Shown here: piece by piece, positions 52,971 to 62,694 of the stretch | Numbering within the stretch: the stretch's first letter is position 1 | Layout of the letters: each line of letters begins with the position of its first letter | Source: Aquificaceae bacterium | GTDB taxonomy: Bacteria > Aquificota > Aquificia > Aquificales > Aquificaceae | Assembly (NCBI GenBank): GCA_037481935.1 | Contig: JBBFKQ010000007.1 | Location: 1 to 64,000 of the forward strand | Length of the DNA: 64,000 nucleotides | Reading direction: 5' to 3' | Program-made: the position numbers and the translations under genes | The notes under the pieces: model-generated | What the model was told of the DNA's origin: nothing | Database searches by the model: none | What the model saw: the letters and a program-made list of their open reading frames with translations, nothing else

Positions 52971-54735
52971 CCGTCTTTGCAAGGTTTCTGGGCTGATCCA
53001 CATCAAGCCCAAGATAGTCTGCTATGTAGTAGGCAAAAAGCTGAAGGGGAATTACGGTGAGGAAGGGTGTAAAGTCCCCTTCCACTGCCGGCACCTCCAG
53101 CAGGCTCTCGCAGAGCTCTTTTAGCTTTGTATCTCCCCCAAAGCCTACCCCTATGACTCTGCCCTTTCTTGCCAGAACCTCCTCTATGTTGGAGATGGTC
53201 TTCTCGTATACCCTGTCTCTTGGAGCTATGGCAACCACAGGCATGCGTTCGTCTATGAGTGCTATGGGTCCGTGCTTCATCTCTCCTGCTGGGTAGCCTT
53301 CCGCATGTATGTAGGATATCTCCTTGAGCTTGAGAGCTCCTTCAAGGGCGATGGGATAGCTGAGATACCTGCCCAGGTATATGGCATTCTTGTAGTCCGC
53401 ATACTTGAGGGCTGTTTCTCTGACCTTTTCTGAGTCTGAAAGTATCTCCTCCACAAGGTGGGGCACTTTGAGGAGGTTTTCCATGAGCTTCTCTCTCTTT
53501 TCTGAATGGCTGACCGCAAGTGCATACAGGACGGCGAGCTGCGCGGTAAAGGTTTTTGTTGCTGCAACCCCTATCTCCGGTCCTGCGTGAGTATACAGGC
53601 TATAGTCAGACTCCCTATCAAGGGCACTGCCTATCACGTTTACTATAGAGAGAAGGGTTGCACCCTTTTCCTTCATGGCAAGGGAAGAAAAGCGGGTGTC
53701 TGCGGTCTCTCCCGACTGGGAGATGGCAATAAGAAGGTCTCCCTCTCCCACAGGGCTGTCTGAGTATCTCAGCTCTGAGGCATACACCAGCTCAACGGGC
53801 ACTCCTGCGTATTTCTCAATCCAGTATTTGCCTACAAGTCCGGCGTGGTAAGAGGTTCCGCAGGCAACCACCAGAACTCTCCTGTAGTCTCTGAGGTTTA
53901 TGGGCAGTTCGTAGCTTCTTGATATGTAGCCCCTTATGGTGTCTCCCAGGGTTCTGGGCTGTTCAAATATCTCCTTTAGCATAAAGTGCTTGAAGCCCCC
54001 CTTCTCCGCAGACAGCACATCCCAAGGAACGTGCATTATCTCCTTTGTCAGGAGGTTGCCCTCAAAGTCGTATATGAAAAAGCCATCCGGTCTTAGGTCC
54101 ACCACCTCACCGTCGTTAAGGGGTATCACATCTCTTGTGAAGGGCAAAAGCGCTGGAATGTCTGAGGCTATGAAGTTTTCTCCTTTACCTATTCCCACCA
54201 CTAGCGGGCTTCCGTATCTTACCGCCACTATCCTGCCGGGTTCTCTCGTGCTTATTACCGCAAAGGCGTAAGCCCCCTTCAGCCTTTTTATAGCTTTCAG
54301 GACAGCCCTGAGCAGGTCGCCCTCATAATTCAGAGAGATAAGATGAACTATGGCTTCTGTGTCCGTCTGGGATTTGTAATCTACGCCTTGCCTCTGGAGC
54401 TCTTCCCTGAGCTCTCTGTAGTTTTCCACTATACCGTTATGAACTACCGCAAACTCACCCTTGCTGTCCACGTGGGGATGGGCGTTGAGCTCGCACACCT
54501 CCCCGTGAGTTGCCCAACGAGTATGACCTATGCCCGCAGTGGCTTTTAGCTCTTTTCCCCACAGGCTTCTGACAAGCTCTCTTATCTTACCCACCTTCTT
54601 CTCCACGTAGAGCCCGCCGTTCTCTATCAGGGCAATGCCAGCAGAGTCGTAGCCTCTGTATTCAAGCCTTTCAAGTCCCTGCAGAAGCACGAGAAGCGCC
54701 GGGTTTGAACCTGTGTAGCCCACTATCCCACACAT
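52957..54735 (-). CDS. glmS: glutamine-fructose-6-phosphate aminotransferase
   Basis: First step to UDP-GlcNAc. 592 residues: N-terminal glutaminase with nucleophile Cys2 (MCGIVGYTG), two SIS domains (VACGTSYHAGLVGKYWIEKY; LGRYLSYPIALEGALKLKEI) and the canonical C-terminus QPRNLAKTVTVE. It is divergent from trmFO, with 18 bp between start codons. Confidence 0.97.
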   Translation of the reverse strand: MCGIVGYTGSNPALLVLLQGLERLEYRGYDSAGIALIENGGLYVEKKVGKIRELVRSLWGKELKATAGIGHTRWATHGEVCELNAHPHVDSKGEFAVVHNGIVENYRELREELQRQGVDYKSQTDTEAIVHLISLNYEGDLLRAVLKAIKRLKGAYAFAVISTREPGRIVAVRYGSPLVVGIGKGENFIASDIPALLPFTRDVIPLNDGEVVDLRPDGFFIYDFEGNLLTKEIMHVPWDVLSAEKGGFKHFMLKEIFEQPRTLGDTIRGYISRSYELPINLRDYRRVLVVACGTSYHAGLVGKYWIEKYAGVPVELVYASELRYSDSPVGEGDLLIAISQSGETADTRFSSLAMKEKGATLLSIVNVIGSALDRESDYSLYTHAGPEIGVAATKTFTAQLAVLYALAVSHSEKREKLMENLLKVPHLVEEILSDSEKVRETALKYADYKNAIYLGRYLSYPIALEGALKLKEISYIHAEGYPAGEMKHGPIALIDERMPVVAIAPRDRVYEKTISNIEEVLARKGRVIGVGFGGDTKLKELCESLLEVPAVEGDFTPFLTVIPLQLFAYYIADYLGLDVDQPRNLAKTVTVE

Positions 54736-54753
54736 GCCTAAAATTATAAGGCT

Positions 54754-56097
54754 ATGGAGGAAGTCGTAGTAGTAGGTGGAGGTCTTGCTGGTTCAGAGGC
54801 AAGTTTCAGGCTTGCAAGCATGGGTGTTAAAGTCCTTCTGTATGAGATGAGACCAGTAAAGGGAACGCCCGCCCACAGAACGGGAAGGTTTGCAGAGCTT
54901 GTATGTAGCAACACTCTTGGCAGTATGGAGCTCACATCGGGTGCAGGGCTTTTGAAGGCTGAGATGGAGCTTCTTGGCTCTCTGGTGGTGGAAGCTGCAA
55001 AGGAGGCCTACGTGCCTGCGGGGACAGCCATGGCGGTGGACAGGGAGGTCTTTTCAGAATACATAACACGCAGAATATTAGAGCATCCCAACATAAGGCT
55101 CATAAGGGAAGAGGTGAAAAAGGTCCCCAGGGACAGAATCGTCATAGTTTCCTCTGGACCCCTCACCTCAGAAGCCCTTGCGGAGGACATAAGAGAGCTC
55201 GTGGGCTTTGATTACCTTTACTTTTACGATGCTATCGCTCCCGTAGTGGAGGCGGAGAGCGTGGACTTTTCTAAGGGCTTCTGGGCTTCTCGCTATGGAA
55301 AGGGAGGTGATGACTACTTTAACTGCACCCTTACGGAAGAAGAATACAGGGTTTTTTACGAGGAGCTTCTCAGGGCTGAAAAGGTTCAGCCAAAGGACTT
55401 TGAAAACCTCGTCTACTTTGAAGGCTGTATGCCCATAGAGGAGCTGGCAGAAAGGGGCTACAAAACGCTTCTTTTTGGACCCATGAAGCCCGTGGGGCTT
55501 GTGGACCCCAGAACGGGGAGGCAGCCCTTTGCAGTGGTTCAGCTAAGAAAGGAAAACAGAGAGGGGACTCTTCTGTCTCTGGTGGGCTTTCAGACCCGCA
55601 TGACCTACTCAGAGCAGAAAAGGGTCCTCAGGCTCATACCCTGTCTGAGAAATGCAGTCTTTGTAAAGCTGGGTTCCATGCACCGCAACACCTTTATCCA
55701 GTCCAACAGAGTTCTGACACCTTTCCTCAACATGAGAAAGCACGAAAACATCTTCTTTGCTGGGCAGATAACGGGCGTGGAAGGCTATGTGGCCTCCGCA
55801 GCCACGGGCATATTGGCTGGCATAAACGCAGGAAGGCTCGCAAAGGGCAAACCCCTTGTAGTTCCCCCAGAGGAGACCATGCTTGGCTCACTGGTGAGAT
55901 ACATAACTGGTAAGGATGGCAGGCTTCAGCCCATGTCGCCCGTGCTGGGACTTCTGCCTCCGCTGGATGCGAAGGTAAAAGACAGGCAGGAAAGGAAAAA
56001 TATGCTCGCAGAGAGGGCTATAGGGGTCATGCAGGAATGGGCAAGGCTCGTAAACGAGGATATAATTATAAATAGCCCCGCAACGGGACAGGGTTGA
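54754..56097 (+). CDS. trmFO: methylene-THF tRNA uracil-54 methyltransferase TrmFO
   Basis: Makes ribothymidine-54 in tRNA using folate and FAD. 447 residues: FAD site VVVVGGGLAGSEASFRLASM, AHRTGRFAELVCSNTLGS and the C-terminal FAD motif IFFAGQITGVEGYVASAATG. Its last 24 nt overlap the predicted 5' end of the SRP RNA gene, whose -10 box also lies inside this coding sequence. Confidence 0.96.
   Translation: MEEVVVVGGGLAGSEASFRLASMGVKVLLYEMRPVKGTPAHRTGRFAELVCSNTLGSMELTSGAGLLKAEMELLGSLVVEAAKEAYVPAGTAMAVDREVFSEYITRRILEHPNIRLIREEVKKVPRDRIVIVSSGPLTSEALAEDIRELVGFDYLYFYDAIAPVVEAESVDFSKGFWASRYGKGGDDYFNCTLTEEEYRVFYEELLRAEKVQPKDFENLVYFEGCMPIEELAERGYKTLLFGPMKPVGLVDPRTGRQPFAVVQLRKENREGTLLSLVGFQTRMTYSEQKRVLRLIPCLRNAVFVKLGSMHRNTFIQSNRVLTPFLNMRKHENIFFAGQITGVEGYVASAATGILAGINAGRLAKGKPLVVPPEETMLGSLVRYITGKDGRLQPMSPVLGLLPPLDAKVKDRQERKNMLAERAIGVMQEWARLVNEDIIINSPATGQG
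56061..56066 (+). promoter_or_regulatory. -10 box for the SRP RNA gene
   Basis: TATAAT inside the 3' end of trmFO, 7 nt before the predicted RNA 5' end at 56074. No strong -35 is visible. Confidence 0.5.
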
Positions 56098-56153
56098 ACC
56101 CCGCCAGGCCCGAAAGGGAGCAACGGTAGGCCCGCCGTCTCGGGTGCGGGGTT
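56074..56153 (+). ncRNA. ffs: signal recognition particle RNA, small bacterial type
   Basis: The invariant SRP domain IV is read as CCAGGCCCGAAAGGGAGCAA with CGGTAGG, containing a GNRA tetraloop (GAAA) and the asymmetric Ffh-binding loop. The outer helix pairs AGCCCCGCA (56074-56082) with TGCGGGGTT (56145-56153), and a second pairing CGGGA/TCTCG lies inside it. At about 80 nt it is a short form. It overlaps the end of trmFO at its 5' end and touches the stop codon of trpB on the other strand at its 3' end. Confidence 0.88.
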
Positions 56154-57463
56154 TATGTATCTGCAAGCTCACCTCTTAAAAACATATCGTAAGCGTTAAG
56201 GTCAAAGTAGCCATGTCCAGAAAGGTTAAAGAGAATAACCTTTTCCTCTCCCGTTCTCTTGCATTCAAGGGCTATGTCTATGGCCTTCTTTATGGCGTGG
56301 GATGACTCTGGGGCTGGCACTATGCCCTCAGTTCTTGCAAAGGTCAAAGCGGCTTCAAAAACCTCCCTCTGTTTGTAGGCTGATGCAGATATGAAGCCTT
56401 CCTTGTATAAGAGGCACACAAGTGGTGCATCGCCGTGGTATCTTAGCCCGCCCGCATGTATGGGTGGTGGAACAAAATCATGACCAAGGGTGTACATCTT
56501 TATCAAGGGCGTAAGCCCAACCGTGTCTCCGTAATCATACCTATATTCACCCTCTGTTAAGGTTGGGCATGCCTTTGGCTCCACAGCGATAACCTCAAGG
56601 TTTGGCCTTTCTCCAGTTATCTTATCCTTTAAAAAGGGAAAGGCAAGGCCCGCAAAGTTGCTACCACCTCCTATACAACCTATCACATAGTCTGGGTGGT
56701 GGCCAGCCATCTCCATCTGCATCTTTGCCTCAAGGCCTATTATGGTCTGATGTAATAGCACATGATTGAGAACGCTTCCAAGGGAGTATTTGGTGTTTGG
56801 CGTGGAAAGGGCCCTTTCAATGGCCTCGCTTATGGCTATACCAAGGCTTCCGGGATGCTCGGGGTTTTCATCGTAGAACTTCCTTCCCGCCTGAGTGAGG
56901 GGACTTGGTGAGGGAACAACCTTTCCACCCCAGGTCTCCATAAGTATTCTTCTGAAGGGTTTCTGGTTGTAGCTCACCCTTACCATAAAGACCTCACACT
57001 CAAGCCCAAAGAACTGGGTTGCAAAGGAAAGGGAACTTCCCCACTGACCTGCACCCGTCTCCGTGGTTAGCCTTTTTACGCCCGATATCTTATTGTAATA
57101 GGCCTGTGCCACTGCCGTGTTGGGCTTGTGGCTTCCCGGCGGTGAGACGCTCTCGTTCTTGTAGAATATCTTTGCAGGCGTTCCAAGGTATTCCTCAAGG
57201 TTTTTTGCCCTGTGAAGGGGTGTAGGTCTCCATAGGCTGTATATTCTGAGAACTTCCTCCGGTATGTCTATCCACTCTCTGTCTGACACCTCTTGCTCTA
57301 CTATAGGCTCGGGGAATATGGCAAGGAGTTTGTCGGGACTTACAGGTTGACCTGTCTGGGGGTCAATGGGTGGGTCAAGGGGCCTTGGAAGGTAGGGCAC
57401 TATGTTGAACCACTTTCTGGGAATCTGGCTCTCCGAGAGAAGATACTTCATCTGCTCCTCCAT
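56153..57463 (-). CDS. trpB2: tryptophan synthase beta-like, TrpB2 type
   Basis: PLP enzyme making tryptophan from indole and serine. 436 residues, longer than TrpB1, with the TrpB2 N-terminus ([20 protein letters not shown]). The PLP lysine is in [17 protein letters not shown], and the phosphate loop is [19 protein letters not shown] 57463 is 8 nt after the tetR stop; ATG 57451, with GGAGGAG just before it, is equally possible and gives the usual MKYLL start. Confidence 0.92.
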   Translation of the reverse strand: MEEQMKYLLSESQIPRKWFNIVPYLPRPLDPPIDPQTGQPVSPDKLLAIFPEPIVEQEVSDREWIDIPEEVLRIYSLWRPTPLHRAKNLEEYLGTPAKIFYKNESVSPPGSHKPNTAVAQAYYNKISGVKRLTTETGAGQWGSSLSFATQFFGLECEVFMVRVSYNQKPFRRILMETWGGKVVPSPSPLTQAGRKFYDENPEHPGSLGIAISEAIERALSTPNTKYSLGSVLNHVLLHQTIIGLEAKMQMEMAGHHPDYVIGCIGGGSNFAGLAFPFLKDKITGERPNLEVIAVEPKACPTLTEGEYRYDYGDTVGLTPLIKMYTLGHDFVPPPIHAGGLRYHGDAPLVCLLYKEGFISASAYKQREVFEAALTFARTEGIVPAPESSHAIKKAIDIALECKRTGEEKVILFNLSGHGYFDLNAYDMFLRGELADT

Positions 57464-57473
57464 AGAAAAAATT

Positions 57474-58028
57474 TTAAGCAAGAGCTTTCCATATCACTCC
57501 TGCTATCTCCTCTTCAAGACCCTCCTTTCTCTCTAAAAGCCCTGCCTCTACCAGCAGAAAGACCCTTTCCAGCGTTCCCACAAAGACTGCCAGTGCATAC
57601 TCTTTCTTTATCTTTACCATGCCTTCCCTGATGCCTTCTTCTATTAGCTCAAGGACTGCATCCTTTGGGAGGGGGCTGAACTCTTTAACATCCTCAGCCC
57701 TTAGATAGTGAAAGAGATCAAGGTATTTAAAGGCTGAGGGATTTTCAAAGCAGAAGCTCAAAAAGGTATGAACAGTAAAGTAGAACTTTTCTCTGTAGCT
57801 TATAGGAGACCGAACTGCAGAAAGAAGTCTGTTGTAAAACTCCTCAGAATAAAGCCCAAAAAGGCCAAGAACTATCTCATCCTTGCTTTTAAAGTGCCTG
57901 TATATGGCGCCCTCTGTTATACCCACCTCTCTTGCTATGTCCTTTATGGTGGTCTCCCTTATACCCTTCTCTGAGAAGAGCTTGAGAGAGGCGTCAAGAA
58001 TTTTTTCCTTTGTCCCCTTTCTACGCAT
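57474..58028 (-). CDS. TetR-family transcriptional regulator
   Basis: 184 residues from ATG 58028. The DNA-binding HTH is [27 protein letters not shown] (residues 25-51); the ligand-binding half is helical. The ligand is unknown. It precedes trpB2 in the same direction with a short gap and may share its transcript. Its own promoter holds a perfect-arm palindrome over the -10 box (58036-58051), which suggests autoregulation. A longer reading from 58070 is rejected because that would put the promoter inside the gene. Confidence 0.88.
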   Translation of the reverse strand: MRRKGTKEKILDASLKLFSEKGIRETTIKDIAREVGITEGAIYRHFKSKDEIVLGLFGLYSEEFYNRLLSAVRSPISYREKFYFTVHTFLSFCFENPSAFKYLDLFHYLRAEDVKEFSPLPKDAVLELIEEGIREGMVKIKKEYALAVFVGTLERVFLLVEAGLLERKEGLEEEIAGVIWKALA

Positions 58029-58035
58029 AGTAAAT

Positions 58036-58051
58036 CCTATTATACAATAGG
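58036..58051 (-). promoter_or_regulatory. palindrome over the tetR -10 box (probable operator)
   Basis: On the minus strand CCTATTGTATAATAGG: arms CCTATT/AATAGG around GTAT, with TATAAT inside. The ATG at 58028 is about 10 nt downstream. A repressor bound here would block its own promoter. Confidence 0.5.
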
Positions 58052-58097
58052 TCAGTGGAAACTTGCTCACCTTTATTCCCTTATAATCAAAGGCAAA

Positions 58098-60065
58098 ATG
58101 GAAAGACTAAACCCATCCCAGGAAAGGGCAGTCAGGCACTTTGGGAGGCCTCTTCTCATCGTGGCGGGTGCGGGCTCTGGAAAAACAAAGACCCTTGCCC
58201 ACAAGGTGGAGTTCCTCATAAGGGAAAAGGGCATAAGCCCCCAGAGGATACTGGCTATAACCTTTACCAACAAGGCGGGGAAGGAGATAAAGGAAAGGGT
58301 TAAAAGGGTGGCAGGAGTTGAGCTTCCCTGGGCTGGCACCTTTCATTCGGTGGCTCTGAGACTTTTAAAGACAAAGGGCAAAAAGGTGGGCATAAGCCCG
58401 GGCTTTGGTCTTCTTTCCGAAGGAGACAGGAACCAGTTTATAAAAAGGCTGGCTCATTCCATGGAAATAAAGCCAGAAAGTTTCAAATCTTACATGGCAC
58501 ATAGACTGGAAGACCTCAGAGAACCCTACGACCAGAGACTTGAGCCTGCCCTGCAGGAATACCTGAGGCTTTTAAAGGAGATGAACCTTCTGGACTTCAG
58601 CACCCTAATGCTTTATCTGAGGGAGCTTCTTGATAAAAGCCCAGAGGTAAAAGAAGGCTTTGATTTCTTGCTTGTGGACGAGTTTCAGGACACCAACACG
58701 GTGCAGTATGAGATAATAAGGCTCTTTGCAAGAGAGAACGTATGCGTTGTGGGAGACCCTAACCAGTGCATCTATGAATGGAGATATGCAAGACCTGACA
58801 ACATAATCCGCTTCAAGGAGGACTTTAATCCTGATGTGATAAAACTTGAATACAACTACAGGTCCGCACCACACATAATCCATGTGGCAAACGCAGTTCT
58901 CTCTTCCTCCTCTGCCACGTGGAAAGAGCTGATACCGACCCTCATACCCACAAGGCAGGAAGGAGAAAAGCCCGTGGTAAAAAGGTTTGAAATAGAGGAA
59001 GAAGAGGCAGTATGGATAGCCACAAAGATAAAGGGGCTACTTCAGTCCCACAGACCATCCCAGATAGCCATACTGGTGAGAGTGGGCTACATAACAGAGC
59101 CCATTGAAAGGGCCCTGTCTGGGATGAAGGTTCCCTACAGAATAGTGGGTGCGGTGAGATTCTTTGAAAGGGCAGAAGTCAGGGACGCACTGAGTTTTTT
59201 AAAGGTCTTACTCAACCCACAGGACAGGCTCAGCTTCTCAAGGGCTCTGGGGGTTGCCACAAGGGGCATAGGGGAGAAGACCATTGAAGCTATCTTTCAG
59301 GCTGGTAAGGGCAACTGCCTTGCAGGGTCTCAGCTCCTTTTAAAAAGCCTTCCGCAGGCAAAGGCGATGGAGCTCTACAGCTTTCTCCAGAGACTCTCAA
59401 GGCTAAACAAAAATCTTGCAGACTATCCTCAGGCGCTGGAGGATTTTCTGAGAGATTTAGACTTCTGGGAGTATTTAAGAGAAAGCTACAAGGATGCACA
59501 GGAGAGAGAGGAAAACGTAAAGGAGCTTCTCAGATACCTCAGGCAGAAGCACTCGGAAGGCTACGGACTTCAGGATTTGCTGGAGGAGGTGGATTTTCTG
59601 AGCGGTCAGGAGGAAGAGGAGGGTTCTGTGAAGATAATGACCATACATGCCAGCAAGGGCCTTGAGTTTGATGTGGTTTTCCTGCCAAGGCTTGAGGAGG
59701 GAATACTCCCCCATGAGAAGGTTCTTGAAAGTCAGGAAGAGCTTGAAGAGGAACTGAGACTCTTTTACGTTGCCATAACCAGAGCAAGGGACCTTCTCTT
59801 TATGACCTACACAAAAAGCTCAAAGCCCAGCAGGTTTCTATCATACATCCCCAAAAACCTTCTTGACCTTTCCGCCTTTGCAAAGAAAAAAACCAGCTAC
59901 ATGCCCGAGCTCAGAAGCGTAAAAACCTTCAGGGTCGGGGAAAGGGTCAGGCACGAGCTTTTTGGCGAGGGGGTGATAGTTGCCCTTGAGGACTCAAAGG
60001 CGGTGGTGGAATTCAAAAGGGGCAGGAAGAGCATACACACAGCCTTTCTGAAGCCCGTGGTATAA
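58098..60065 (+). CDS. uvrD: UvrD/PcrA-type DNA helicase
   Basis: SF1A 3'-5' helicase, 655 residues. Motif I VAGAGSGKTKTLAHK, Ia ITFTNKAGKEIKER, II LLVDEFQDTNTVQYE, III VVGDPNQCIYEWRYA, IV LEYNYRSAPHIIHVA, V MTIHASKGLEFDVVFLP and VI YVAITRARDLLFM are all present. The C-terminus has a small PcrA-type tail domain (RHELFGEGVIVALEDSKAVV). It starts after TATAAT and a very short leader. Confidence 0.94.
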   Translation: MERLNPSQERAVRHFGRPLLIVAGAGSGKTKTLAHKVEFLIREKGISPQRILAITFTNKAGKEIKERVKRVAGVELPWAGTFHSVALRLLKTKGKKVGISPGFGLLSEGDRNQFIKRLAHSMEIKPESFKSYMAHRLEDLREPYDQRLEPALQEYLRLLKEMNLLDFSTLMLYLRELLDKSPEVKEGFDFLLVDEFQDTNTVQYEIIRLFARENVCVVGDPNQCIYEWRYARPDNIIRFKEDFNPDVIKLEYNYRSAPHIIHVANAVLSSSSATWKELIPTLIPTRQEGEKPVVKRFEIEEEEAVWIATKIKGLLQSHRPSQIAILVRVGYITEPIERALSGMKVPYRIVGAVRFFERAEVRDALSFLKVLLNPQDRLSFSRALGVATRGIGEKTIEAIFQAGKGNCLAGSQLLLKSLPQAKAMELYSFLQRLSRLNKNLADYPQALEDFLRDLDFWEYLRESYKDAQEREENVKELLRYLRQKHSEGYGLQDLLEEVDFLSGQEEEEGSVKIMTIHASKGLEFDVVFLPRLEEGILPHEKVLESQEELEEELRLFYVAITRARDLLFMTYTKSSKPSRFLSYIPKNLLDLSAFAKKKTSYMPELRSVKTFRVGERVRHELFGEGVIVALEDSKAVVEFKRGRKSIHTAFLKPVV

Positions 60066-60066
60066 T
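60061..60066 (+). promoter_or_regulatory. -10 box placed for a leaderless transcript
   Basis: TATAAT with 6 nt before the ATG at 60073. It coincides with the last codons/stop of uvrD. Confidence 0.45.
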
Positions 60067-60072
60067 TAAGCT

Positions 60073-60795
60073 ATGACAAAGACAAAGGTTGCATGGAGCA
60101 TAACCCATCAGGAGTTCACCATAACGGACTATTACTACTTTTCCATACTCCAGAGGGAGGCTGAGAAAAGAGGTCTCATTGTTGATGAAGTTGACAACTG
60201 GGAAAAGCTCTCTGAATATCACACCATAGTCTTCAACTACCCCGAGATTCCCTTTACAGAAAAAGAAGCTCAGGATGTGGAAAGGTGGGTGTGGGAGCTT
60301 GGTAAGAAGGTAATTCTGCTTGGATACTACAAAAACGAAGACCATATAGCGGACACCTGCAACACCCTTGCAAGAAGGTTTGGCATGGAGCTGAACCCTG
60401 ACGAGGTGACCGACGAGGTGAGCAACCATCAGGGAGACAGGTATTTTGTGGTTAGCTCAAAGATAAGAAGGTATAACAAGAACGAGAAGAACGAGGTGAC
60501 AGTAAACCGCATAATGCTCGCCTGCAGTGCTTCCATAAAGCCCCTCATGCCCGACATAAAGGTGGTGGTGCGTGCAGAAGACACCGCCCAGTCCAACATG
60601 GGGCACTATACTCTCCTCATTGCGGAGCAAATCGCTCCCACGAGCGGTGGATACTTCTGCCTTGCAGGCACATGCGTCTTCTGGGACAACTACTCCATAA
60701 CACTCTATGACAACCTTGAGTTTTCCATAAACCTTCTTAGACACACTCCACAGCTTAAAGTGGAAGGTGGAAAACAGGTTATATTAGAAGTCTGA
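60073..60795 (+). CDS. conserved-type protein of unknown function
   Basis: 240 soluble residues of alpha/beta character. The N-terminal third looks like a glutamine-amidotransferase-like/GldG-like flavodoxin fold (VAWSITHQEFTITDYYYFSI; YHTIVFNYPEIPFTEKEAQD; KKVILLGYYKN), which often lacks catalytic residues. The C-terminal part ends with a beta pattern (YFCLAGTCVFWDNYSITLYD). I do not recognise the family further. It lies between uvrD and pgi/pmi. Confidence 0.7.
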   Translation: MTKTKVAWSITHQEFTITDYYYFSILQREAEKRGLIVDEVDNWEKLSEYHTIVFNYPEIPFTEKEAQDVERWVWELGKKVILLGYYKNEDHIADTCNTLARRFGMELNPDEVTDEVSNHQGDRYFVVSSKIRRYNKNEKNEVTVNRIMLACSASIKPLMPDIKVVVRAEDTAQSNMGHYTLLIAEQIAPTSGGYFCLAGTCVFWDNYSITLYDNLEFSINLLRHTPQLKVEGGKQVILEV

Positions 60796-60823
60796 AAATA
60801 TTTTTTCAGCGAGGAGGGATGCC

Positions 60824-61765
60824 ATGGATGCCCTGAGAATGCTGGAGGAATTTCCAGAGCAGTTTAGAAGGGTAGAGTGTAAGAGCATCAAGCCTGAGGA
60901 ATACAGTGGAATAGTCTTCAGCGGTATGGGAGGGTCAGGCATAGTGGGGGACTTCATGAGGCTTTTTCTGAGAGGAGACAGACCTGTAGTGTCCCTGAGG
61001 GGCTATGACCTCCCACCCTTCGTAAAAGAGGGCTGGCTTCTTGTCTGCACCAGCTACAGCGGAAACACAGAAGAGACCCTGAGCACACTCCAGGAAGCCC
61101 TGAAAAGGGGGCTAAAGCCAGTATGTGTAAGCTCTGGCGGAAGACTTAAAGAGATAGCAGAGAGGGAAGGGCTGATGCACATTCCACTGCCCCAGGGCTA
61201 TCCACCGAGATATGCCCTTGGCTTTATGCTTTCAGCTCTCATGTGCCTTTTTGGCATGGATGAATCTGTGGAAAGGCTCAGGGAGCATCTTATCAGACAC
61301 AGGGAAGAGATAAAGTCACAGGCTCAGGATATTGCCCGCTCCATGTTTACATACATCCCCATAGTTTACGGAACGCCTCTTACTGAACCTGTAGCCTTCC
61401 GCTGGAAAACGCAGATAAACGAGAACTCAAAGACCCTCTGCTACAACGCCTTTCTGCCAGAGATGCACCACAACGAGGTGGTAGGTCTTGACAATGCTCA
61501 GATAAGAAACCTCTGCACCTTTACCCTACTATATGACCCTATGGACAATGATAGGATTCTCAAAAGGGTTGAAATAACCCGTCAGATATTTGAAGACCTT
61601 GGCGTGGTTCTGAAAGTGTTGTCAGGAAAAGGGGAAAGCCTTATGGAAAGGCTTCTGTATCTCACATACCTCGGGGACTGGGTCAGCCTCTACCTTGCAG
61701 AGCTATACAGGCAGGACCCGATACCTGTCAGGGTCATAGATTTTATAAAAAGGAGCATGTTATAA
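60824..61765 (+). CDS. bifunctional phosphoglucose/phosphomannose isomerase
   Basis: Interconverts glucose-6-P, fructose-6-P and mannose-6-P. 313 residues with two SIS domains: GIVFSGMGGSGIVGDFMRLF, LLVCTSYSGNTEETLSTLQE, and the catalytic Glu/His region ENSKTLCYNAFLPEMHHNEV. The fused PGI/PMI family of this size is typical of thermophiles. GAGGAGGG precedes the ATG. Confidence 0.93.
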   Translation: MDALRMLEEFPEQFRRVECKSIKPEEYSGIVFSGMGGSGIVGDFMRLFLRGDRPVVSLRGYDLPPFVKEGWLLVCTSYSGNTEETLSTLQEALKRGLKPVCVSSGGRLKEIAEREGLMHIPLPQGYPPRYALGFMLSALMCLFGMDESVERLREHLIRHREEIKSQAQDIARSMFTYIPIVYGTPLTEPVAFRWKTQINENSKTLCYNAFLPEMHHNEVVGLDNAQIRNLCTFTLLYDPMDNDRILKRVEITRQIFEDLGVVLKVLSGKGESLMERLLYLTYLGDWVSLYLAELYRQDPIPVRVIDFIKRSML

Positions 61766-61776
61766 TTAGGCTCACT

Positions 61777-62694
61777 ATGGAAATAGGCTGGCTCGTATTT
61801 GGACTGGTGGTTCTTACTGCTCTGTTTCTTGACCTCTTTGTCTTTCACAGGCATCCCCACAAGATATCCCTCAAGGAAGCCCTTCTGCTCTCCGCCTTCT
61901 GGATAGCCCTGGGTCTTGCCTTTGCAGGCTTTGTCTATTACACGAGGGGATACGACAGGACTGTGGAGTATCTGACGGGCTATCTTCTTGAGAAGGCACT
62001 TAGCCTTGACAACATTTTTGTTTTTATACTCATCTTCTCCTACTTTAAAGTTCCCGAGGAATTCAGACACAAGGTGCTCTTCTGGGGAGTTTTAGGAGCC
62101 ATCGTTTTCAGGGCCATATTCATCTTTGCAGGTCTTGAGCTCATAAAGCACTTCCACTGGATGGTCTACATATTTGGCGTCATACTCATCATCTCCGCCA
62201 TAAAGCTTCTGACCACAGAAGAGAAGGAGTTTCATCCAGAGCACACCCTTGTCTACCGAATAGCAAAGAAGATAATCCCCCTCAGACCTCACAACGGAGA
62301 TGGCAGGTTCTTCATAAGGGAGGGTGGAAAGCTCTACGCAACCCCTATGTTTCTTGCTCTTGTGTTTGTAGAGAGCTCGGATATCATGTTTGCCATAGAC
62401 TCGGTGCCAGCCATAATCGCCATATCAAGAGACCCCTTTATAGTTTACACATCAAACATCTTTGCTATACTGGGGCTCAGGTCTCTTTACTTTGCGGCTG
62501 CGGGTGTGCTTCCGCTCTTTCACTACCTGCACTATGGACTCTCCTTTATCCTCGGCTTTATAGGTGTCAAGATGCTCCTTTCGGACATTTACAAGATACC
62601 GGTGGAAGTTTCTCTTCTTCTCATAGGCAGTGCAATTTTTGTTTCGGTAGTTGCCTCCATAATAGTCAAAAGGGAAGAAAAGTCTTCTGAATGA
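61777..62694 (+). CDS. TerC-family membrane protein
   Basis: 305 residues, about 8-9 membrane segments. Family motifs with acidic residues in the membrane are LLEKALSLDNIFVFILIFSY and FVESSDIMFAIDSVPAIIAI. TerC proteins are linked to metal (Mn) efflux or tellurite resistance; the substrate here is not known. It overlaps the glycosyltransferase gene by 4 nt. Confidence 0.9.
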   Translation: MEIGWLVFGLVVLTALFLDLFVFHRHPHKISLKEALLLSAFWIALGLAFAGFVYYTRGYDRTVEYLTGYLLEKALSLDNIFVFILIFSYFKVPEEFRHKVLFWGVLGAIVFRAIFIFAGLELIKHFHWMVYIFGVILIISAIKLLTTEEKEFHPEHTLVYRIAKKIIPLRPHNGDGRFFIREGGKLYATPMFLALVFVESSDIMFAIDSVPAIIAISRDPFIVYTSNIFAILGLRSLYFAAAGVLPLFHYLHYGLSFILGFIGVKMLLSDIYKIPVEVSLLLIGSAIFVSVVASIIVKREEKSSE

